Positions 58,317 through 64,000 of a DNA stretch of 64,000 nucleotides are shown one piece after another. Positions within the stretch are counted from its first letter, which is position 1. The number at the start of each line of letters is the position of its first letter. Below the pieces are notes generated by a model. The model was not told where the DNA came from. It ran no database searches and was given only the letters and a program-made list of their open reading frames with translations. Location of the stretch: assembly GCA_018287875.1 (NCBI GenBank), contig JAGVVL010000002.1:1116001-1180000 (forward strand), in the 5' to 3' direction. A program made the position numbers and the translations under genes. This DNA comes from Nigrospora sphaerica (taxonomy: Eukaryota > Ascomycota > Sordariomycetes > Amphisphaeriales > Apiosporaceae).

Positions 58317-59324
58317 ATGGCGCAAGAGCTGTCGTCAAACTGGAAGAAGCTACAGGCGAAGATCAAGGCCGAAAGTTCCTCGACAACCACAGCACCCAGC
58401 TCATCCACCAAACGGAAAGCCGCAGAGGCTGAGGCCGCGCCCGCTGCCGCTCGGGAGAAGAAGCGGAAACTGCGGGAGCCGTTGCGTAAACCCACGGGCC
58501 CGGTCAAACAGGCCACGGGGAAGGAGACGAGCGCACCGGGACCGCCAAAACCCATGGGCGTCACGCAGTCGTCTGCCGTGGCCAAGGGCTCAGCCTTGAC
58601 CGTCACGCCCTCGCTTGCGCTATGGGCCGAGGATAACGACATCTCGCCGGAAAACCTCGCCGAGGCGTACGGGCTGGGTCTGAGGCAGAACTCGCTGGTG
58701 GTGCAGTCGGAGAAGGAACGCGTGAACGAAGGGCGGGCGCCGGGCGTTGACGTCGGCAAGTACGTGGCGCTGGACTGCGAGATGGTGGGCGTGGGGCCCG
58801 ACGGGCGCGACTCGGTGCTGGCGCGGGCGAGCCTGGTGGACTTCCACGGGCGGCAGGTGTACGACTCGTTCGTGCGGCCGCGGGAGCGCGTCACGGACTG
58901 GCGGACCGCCATCACGGGCATCGGGCCCAAGCATATGGCGGCGGCGCGCGATTTCGACGCGGTTCAGGCCGACGTGGCCGAGCTGCTCAGCGGCCGCATC
59001 CTCGTCGGCCACGACCTCAAGCACGACCTGGCCGTCCTGGGCCTCGCGCACCCCGTCACGCACGTCCGCGACACGGTGCGCTTCGCCGGCTACCGCCAGT
59101 ACGGCCATGGGCCCAAGCCCGCGCTGCGCGTCCTCGCCAAGGAGGTCCTCAACATGGAGATCCAGTCGGGCCACCACTCGAGCATCGAGGACGCCCGCGT
59201 CGCCATGCTCCTCTTCCGCAGGCGCAAGTCCGAGTTCGACATGGAACACGCCAACAAGTACGACAAGGCCGCGACCGCGTCCAAGGCCAAGTCCCAGCAG
59301 CCGAAGAAGAAGAAGAAGCAATAG
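58317..59324 (+). CDS. REX4: RNA exonuclease REX4
   Basis: A single exon of 335 residues. The start ATG at 58317 lies in a near-ideal context (CCCACCATGG). After a basic N-terminal region comes a DEDDh exonuclease domain: Y-V-A-L-D-C-E-M-V-G-V (Exo I, about residue 147), L-V-G-H-D-L-K-H-D-L (Exo II, about 227) and H-S-S-I-E-D-A-R (Exo III, about 286) supply the acidic and His residues. The C-terminus is a Lys-rich nuclear/nucleolar tail. Yeast Rex4 acts in pre-rRNA processing and influences the ITS1 cleavage choice. Confidence 0.94.
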   Translation: MAQELSSNWKKLQAKIKAESSSTTTAPSSSTKRKAAEAEAAPAAAREKKRKLREPLRKPTGPVKQATGKETSAPGPPKPMGVTQSSAVAKGSALTVTPSLALWAEDNDISPENLAEAYGLGLRQNSLVVQSEKERVNEGRAPGVDVGKYVALDCEMVGVGPDGRDSVLARASLVDFHGRQVYDSFVRPRERVTDWRTAITGIGPKHMAAARDFDAVQADVAELLSGRILVGHDLKHDLAVLGLAHPVTHVRDTVRFAGYRQYGHGPKPALRVLAKEVLNMEIQSGHHSSIEDARVAMLLFRRRKSEFDMEHANKYDKAATASKAKSQQPKKKKKQ

Positions 59325-60584
59325 ACGGCGGACACGGGAAATCGAGCGACGCGGTCGGTGGGGGGAGGCCGGGGCTTGCATGTTTGCATGTTTGCAAACT
59401 TCTCGCGTCTACTGGCGGCGGGCATAGCATGAGCACAGCCGACCCCTGGCTGACGCTGCACACTCGGATTGCATCGGCCTTATCTACCGCATGCGGCGCC
59501 TAAGTCCCACGGCGCCTGTATTACCAGCGAACACCATTATGGGGCCCGCTGTGATCACGACATGCAGGACCAAAGGGAGTGATTTGAGATCATCCGCAAC
59601 CCCTGGTCATCTACAATATCCCCATCATTCAGTCCATCGGCCGACCCATACACACAACCAAGCCTGCGGCTTCGATGGTAGTAGAACGCAACAGGATACG
59701 ACCCGGGCTTCGCACACAGCCCAAAGGACATATGTGATGCGGTGTATATCAGTTTTTTCTGCCACCTCTCGGCCAGGACGGGGGCGCCCTTCTTGCGAGC
59801 CCGACTCCGCGGACATGGTTCTGGTGCGTCGGCGACCTACTCTGCAGTGCCGGCACCGACCCTGCGTCAAGGTACGGATGGCCGTGTTTCACTCTCCCAT
59901 GCATCGCCGGTGAACGTCCAGCACGTATGGGCCCTGCGGTTCCGCGATGAGGGCCTCGCCCGGGTTCCGAGGTCATCGTTGTAACGCCGGGCTTCGTGGC
60001 GCCGAGCGACGCAAGGAACTGGTAGTTAATAATTCAACTGTTACTCCGTCGTCGGCAGCGCAATGCCGTCTTTCTTTGTTCGGTCGTCCGGGTTCCGCTA
60101 GGAACCACATGTTTCTCTACGATCAAGCCTCCACGAAGGGAAAGCGAGGTTGCAGCTGCGCCTCAGCGCAGTGGGCAGCAATGAGGAGGTCCTGTCGGGC
60201 TTCCGTATGCGGGGGAATAGCCAAGTGACAGTACTAGAGGTCGCTAGCCAGGTATTACCTTCTCGTTTTCTTGACGGCTTCAGAGTCGTAGTTTCCGACG
60301 GTTCTCATCAGCTGTGCGGTGAATGCCTCGCTGACCATCATCTATCAGCGTTGTAGCCGAGGCTGATGGGTTACGGCCGAAGCGAAGTAGCCCCTGGTGA
60401 AAACAGTTCAAAAGAATCACGGTCTTGGGCTATGCATGTAGCACGTATCCGCTGGTGGGCAGGATGAAAAGAAAATCGCTCTCTATATGCATTCATGATG
60501 GGGGGTCATCGCTAAAATAGGAATTATCTAAGGGGTTTTTTGTTTCGTCTTCCTTCGTCTCGGCCGCGGAGGCACCGCGATTCT
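59325..60584. other. Intergenic region between REX4 and alcohol dehydrogenase
   Basis: The flanking genes are convergent; no gene is visible in between. Confidence 0.5.
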
Positions 60585-61940
60585 TCAGTGCTTTCCGTAG
60601 TTGCCGTTCTTGAGGACGTAGCGGTAGCGGGCCTTGCCCTCCTCCATGTCGACGATGGCCTGGTTCGCGTCCTTCATGTCGCGCTCCTGGATCCAGGGCT
60701 TGATCTTCTTGGCGGCCGCCAGCTCGAGCATGTCGCGGATCTCGGCGCGCGAGCCGACGAGCGAGCCGCTCACGTTGATGCCGTTGCCGATGAGGGTGAA
60801 GGCGTTGATGTTGGGCAGGTTGCCGCCGTCGGGGGCACTGGGGAACACGACGCGCGTTAGCTTTCTTCTTCTTCTTCTTCTTTTGGTGTTGAACCCCCGC
60901 GAGGGGGGGGTGGCGACTTACCCGACCTGGACAAAGGTGCCCTTGACCTTGAGCAGCTTCAGGTAGTCGCTCAGGGGCATCTTCTCGCTCGAGACGGTGC
61001 AGACGATGAGGTCGAGGGAGCGGCGGTGCTTGTCGGCCCAGTTCTCCTCCTCGCCGGTGGCGATGTACTCGTCGGCGCCGAGCTTGAGGACGTCGTCGCG
61101 CTTGTCGTTCTTGCGCGAGATGCCGACGACGCGGTCGGCGCCGAGGGCCTTGGCGAAGAGGATGGCGAAGTGGCCGAGGCCGCCGACGCCGACGACGCCG
61201 ACCGTCTTGCCGGGGCCGCAGCCCTTCTCCTTGAGCGGGGCGTAGACGGTGATGCCGGCGCACATCATGGGCGCCGCGTCGGCCGACTCGATGCCGTCGG
61301 GGATCTTGAAGACCCAGCGCCCGTCGGTGCGGTTGTAGTCGGCGTAGCCGCCGTACGACTTGCCCTCGTCGCCCGGGTAGACGGCGCCGTACGTGCCGAC
61401 CATGCCCTTGCTGCAGTACGTCTCGTTGCCGCTGCTGCACTCGGCGCAGTCGTCGCTGTGGCACGTCCGCGCCGTCGCGCCCACGCCCACGCGGTCGCCG
61501 ACCTTGACGTGCTGCACGTTCTTGCCCACGCGGATCGCCTTGCCCACGATCTCGTGGCCCACGACGCAGGGGTACGGCGTCGGTCCCCATCCCTACGGCG
61601 CGTCCCGCGTCAGCCCTGGATCCGCGAAGAGGTCGGCACGGCCGGGGGAGAAGAGAGAGGCGTCCCGGCCCGGGGGGGAGGAGACGGGAAAATGTCACTT
61701 ACAGACTTCAGGGTGTGCATGTCGGAACCGCAGATACCGCAGTGGGAGATCTCGATGTCGACGTCGTTCTCAGTCCACTTCTTGGGGGTGAAAGCACCCT
61801 GTGGTGACCGTCAGTACACGACGTGGTCAACTTCGCGAGGCGGACGAGGGAAAGCATACCCATTCCATCTTTCCGTTGACGGACTCGGCATCCTTGCCCA
61901 GCCATCCTTCGAATCGGGGTCCCTGAGTCTCGGCGGCCAT
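60585..61940 (-). CDS. Zinc alcohol dehydrogenase, cinnamyl/ADH6-type
   Basis: Four exons on the minus strand, 61940-61860, 61798-61703, 61592-60922 and 60837-60585, give 366 residues; introns are 61, 110 and 84 nt. The MDR fold is clear: C-G-I-C-G-S-D (catalytic Zn Cys, about residue 47), G-H-E-I-V-G (Zn His, about 71), a structural zinc cluster C-H-S-D-D-C-A-E-C...C (about 102-115) and the nucleotide loop G-V-V-G-V-G-G-L-G-H (about 185). S-R-K-N-D-K-R after the second beta strand is typical of NADP(H)-dependent members. Relatives (yeast Adh6/Adh7) reduce aromatic and branched aldehydes. The third intron contains a TTC/GAA tract. TATATAG lies about 160 bp upstream. Confidence 0.94.
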
Positions 61941-63349
61941 GGTGTGAGAGCTTGCGAGAGGTAGTAGAGGCAAAGATTATGTGGTGTAGAGTTGAATGTC
62001 TATCGTCGGGTGGTGTCTATAGACTGGGTGCTGGTATGAAGGATAATCAAACAGCAGGATATGCCCCCGAAGCGGCAGCAGGGGGAGCCGGCGATGCCAT
62101 CTATATACCCCCCTCGACTATCCCTATCCCCGATCACCGACGATGACTTGATTGTGGTCGGTCCCCTGGTTCGGCCTTAAGGATCTCCTGGAACGCGAAA
62201 GATCTCGCGCTACGTCTTTCTTACCACGACCAGGACGCAGATACGCCTCCGGCCTGCCCGGTTCCAGTTTTCCGCGGCCACCCACCCTTGTCATGACGTC
62301 GAAGCGGACTAGAAAAAGAGAGGGTCGACTCCTGAGCATGAGACTATCTGCTACGTACAGGCGGCGGGCCCTACGGCACTACGCAGTGCGTGACGCGGGC
62401 AGCCGGGACCCCGAGGGCCCCCCGAACCCCTATTGTCCATCCCGCGGGGGGGAGTTTGCCTCGGGGACCCAAACCCACGATGGGCCTTCGTGCTTTCGCG
62501 GGCAAAAGAAAAAGGCGAGCCAGGGCGAGAACATGTCGGAGATGCATGGAGGGACGTGGGGCCACTGACGACGACCAAAAAGCTGGGAAGAGCCGGTGCG
62601 GGTGGATTACCGCATGGCCAAATGCTTGTCTGCCGACAATCCCTGCTCGCCACGAACCGGAGCCCCACCATGTGCCCCCCAAACGGCCTTTTCCTGCCAC
62701 GCCCTTTGTCGGACTGCCTAGGCATTTCCAGAAGACGCCTGCGCCTACAGGGGCGGCCCTTGCCTTCAACCAGCTCGTCGTTCGGGTTCCCCCGCGGGAA
62801 AACACCACCACAAGCACGTGTCAGGACCTTTTTTTCTTCAAGCTTTGCTTGGGTTCCGCGGTGTCCCGCTTCTTCCGCCCGCGCCAGCCGTCGGCGACGG
62901 TAAAACAGACATGCCAGAGTGGGTCGTGAGAGGAGGAGACCAGCTAAGCGGCCCATCCCTTCCGGTGCGCAACAGCGGTGACGAACAGCGCTTTTTCTGT
63001 CCACCACGGCCGCGGCGCTCGGCATCCAGGCGGCCATAAAAAGCCCCGTAGGGAGAAACAGAGCCCATCCATCGTACGAGGGGAAAGACACGGGGCGGCC
63101 CCGCGTCAGAATCGGTCCGGTCCTTCGCAATGCCTTTGCGCTTCAGGGTTCGACGGCCTCCCCGTCCTGTCCGGCCCTCGGGCGGGTTGACAAATCAAGA
63201 GGAAAGGGGAAGGAAAAAGCCCCGGACCACGCGGGCGCTTGCTGGCGGCGGCAAAAGCAGTCGGCAATACCGCCCCCAAGCGGGCACGGCAGTTTTCGCC
63301 TTGCGGGAAGTTTCCTTTATTCCATCCAAGTCCCGGGTTATGCCAGGTC

Positions 63350-63350
<1 letters not shown>
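61941..63350. other. Intergenic region after the ADH start
   Basis: It includes the ADH promoter with a TATATA word near 62101-62107 (read on the minus strand). No gene is supportable beyond it, although several GC-rich frames are open. Confidence 0.4.
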
Positions 63351-63356
<6 letters not shown>

Positions 63357-63413
<57 letters not shown>

Positions 63414-63415
63414 CC
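63357..63415. repeat. CT/TTTC microsatellite
   Basis: An almost pure CT dinucleotide run of about 40 bp (63357-63397) passes into several CTTT units. It creates artificial Ser/Leu and Arg/Glu repeat frames. Confidence 0.95.
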
Positions 63416-64000
63416 TTACTCTTTCTCTCCCTTCATGACTAAACTCCGGCGGAACCGGGTGGGTCACCGATGACGCGACCCGCCCGCCAAAAGCAAAAGA
63501 AAAATCCTCATATGGGCAGCCAGCCTGACATCATTGGCCCGCGCGTTCCAGTCCACAGTTGCAAGTATACGCGTACTGAATAGCATGTAGTAACACGGCA
63601 TTATCGAGGCCACCACCCATAATCGTTCCCTTTCAACTAGGGGTCAGGCCGCCCTGGCCAAGCTCAAACCCGTCTACGGAAAGGGCGTGCCCAGCCGTCG
63701 TTGGGCCGAATGGGCGAACGAGAACTGCAGATAGTTCGGCCTCGGGCTTCGCGGCGCGCGCCGTCTTGCTGGGAAACGGCCCGGCGATAACCCACGGCGG
63801 CGCCCGGCTCTCTACCGCTGCACCCGACACTCTTCTCGGCACCGAAGCGAAGACCTGCCCCGGGTCCTCTTTCCACCCCGGCCTTCCCCGGGGGCGCCTG
63901 TGCGGACCCCGCCGGCCTGCAAAATGCCCGGTATGGGCGAGGAGGACCACCGCCATGGCCCGGCCGGTAACGAGACCTCGTCGCCTAGAATAAGTCAGTG
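63416..64000. other. Window end without gene
   Basis: No supportable gene before the right edge; a gene could start beyond it. Confidence 0.4.

Noticed and set aside
60493..61698. 401-residue minus-strand frame overlapping the alcohol dehydrogenase
   Set aside because: Alternative frame, Arg/Pro/Gly-rich, without domains; the ADH frame carries all motifs.
61026..61964. 312-residue plus-strand frame opposite the alcohol dehydrogenase
   Set aside because: Antisense shadow with Val/Ala/Asp-rich low complexity.
62351..63130. Open GC-rich frames of 150-260 residues at the right end
   Set aside because: They overlap on both strands, lack domains and start context, and look like composition-driven frames.
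63130..63467. Frames with long Ser-Leu or Arg-Glu repeats
   Set aside because: They are translations of the CT microsatellite.

Overview
The window reads as nuclear DNA of a filamentous ascomycete, most likely a Sordariomycete. The support is short introns (mostly 50-120 nt) with GTAAGT-like donors, CTAAC/CTGAC branch sites and YAG acceptors; very GC-rich third codon positions in several genes; fungus-specific families (PTH11-like receptor, secreted intradiol dioxygenase, berberine-bridge-type oxidase, CYA5-like PPR protein); and an intron-containing tRNA-Glu. No bacterial operons, CRISPR arrays or rRNA genes are visible. All assignments come from reading the sequence; no database search was run.

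Layout. 1-2.3 kb shows no gene. 2.3-5.6 kb holds a decayed, possibly metallopeptidase-like gene with in-frame stops. 6.6-8.4 kb is a membrane acyltransferase (+), convergent with a large HST4-type sirtuin (-, 8.6-11.9 kb). 14.0-15.4 kb is a full-length but broken PTH11-like receptor (-). 17.8-20.7 kb has a secreted FAD oxidase (+) convergent with a secreted CE1-type esterase (-). Then come cytosolic glutaminyl-tRNA synthetase (-, 21.5-23.5 kb), an AT-rich repeat-like island (about 24.9-26.4 kb), a cyclase-family protein (+, 26.6-27.9 kb), a gene-poor stretch, purple acid phosphatase (+, 30.6-32.2 kb), ribose-5-phosphate isomerase (+, 33.5-34.4 kb), a YPT6/RAB6 GTPase (-, 35.1-36.3 kb) and NOP53 (+, 37.4-38.7 kb). 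After a small membrane-protein fragment come a secreted intradiol dioxygenase (+, 41.5-42.7 kb), tRNA-Glu(CUC) (44.2 kb), a CHMP7/Snf7 ESCRT-III protein (-), RAD18 (-) and POL32 (+, divergent from RAD18), a 3.2 kb gene-free stretch, a mitochondrial PPR protein (+, 53.7-57.3 kb), REX4 (+, 58.3-59.3 kb) and a zinc alcohol dehydrogenase (-, 60.6-61.9 kb).

The genes fall into two classes. Housekeeping genes (GlnRS, RPI, YPT6, NOP53, CHMP7, RAD18, POL32, PPR, REX4, ADH) are intact. The accessory or environment-facing genes are partly intact (oxidase, esterase, dioxygenase, phosphatase, acyltransferase) and partly decayed (PTH11-like receptor, 2.3-5.6 kb gene). The most suggestive functional link is the head-to-head RAD18-POL32 pair: both proteins act on PCNA in DNA damage tolerance, and their shared 600 bp promoter carries an exact MluI cell-cycle box (ACGCGT).
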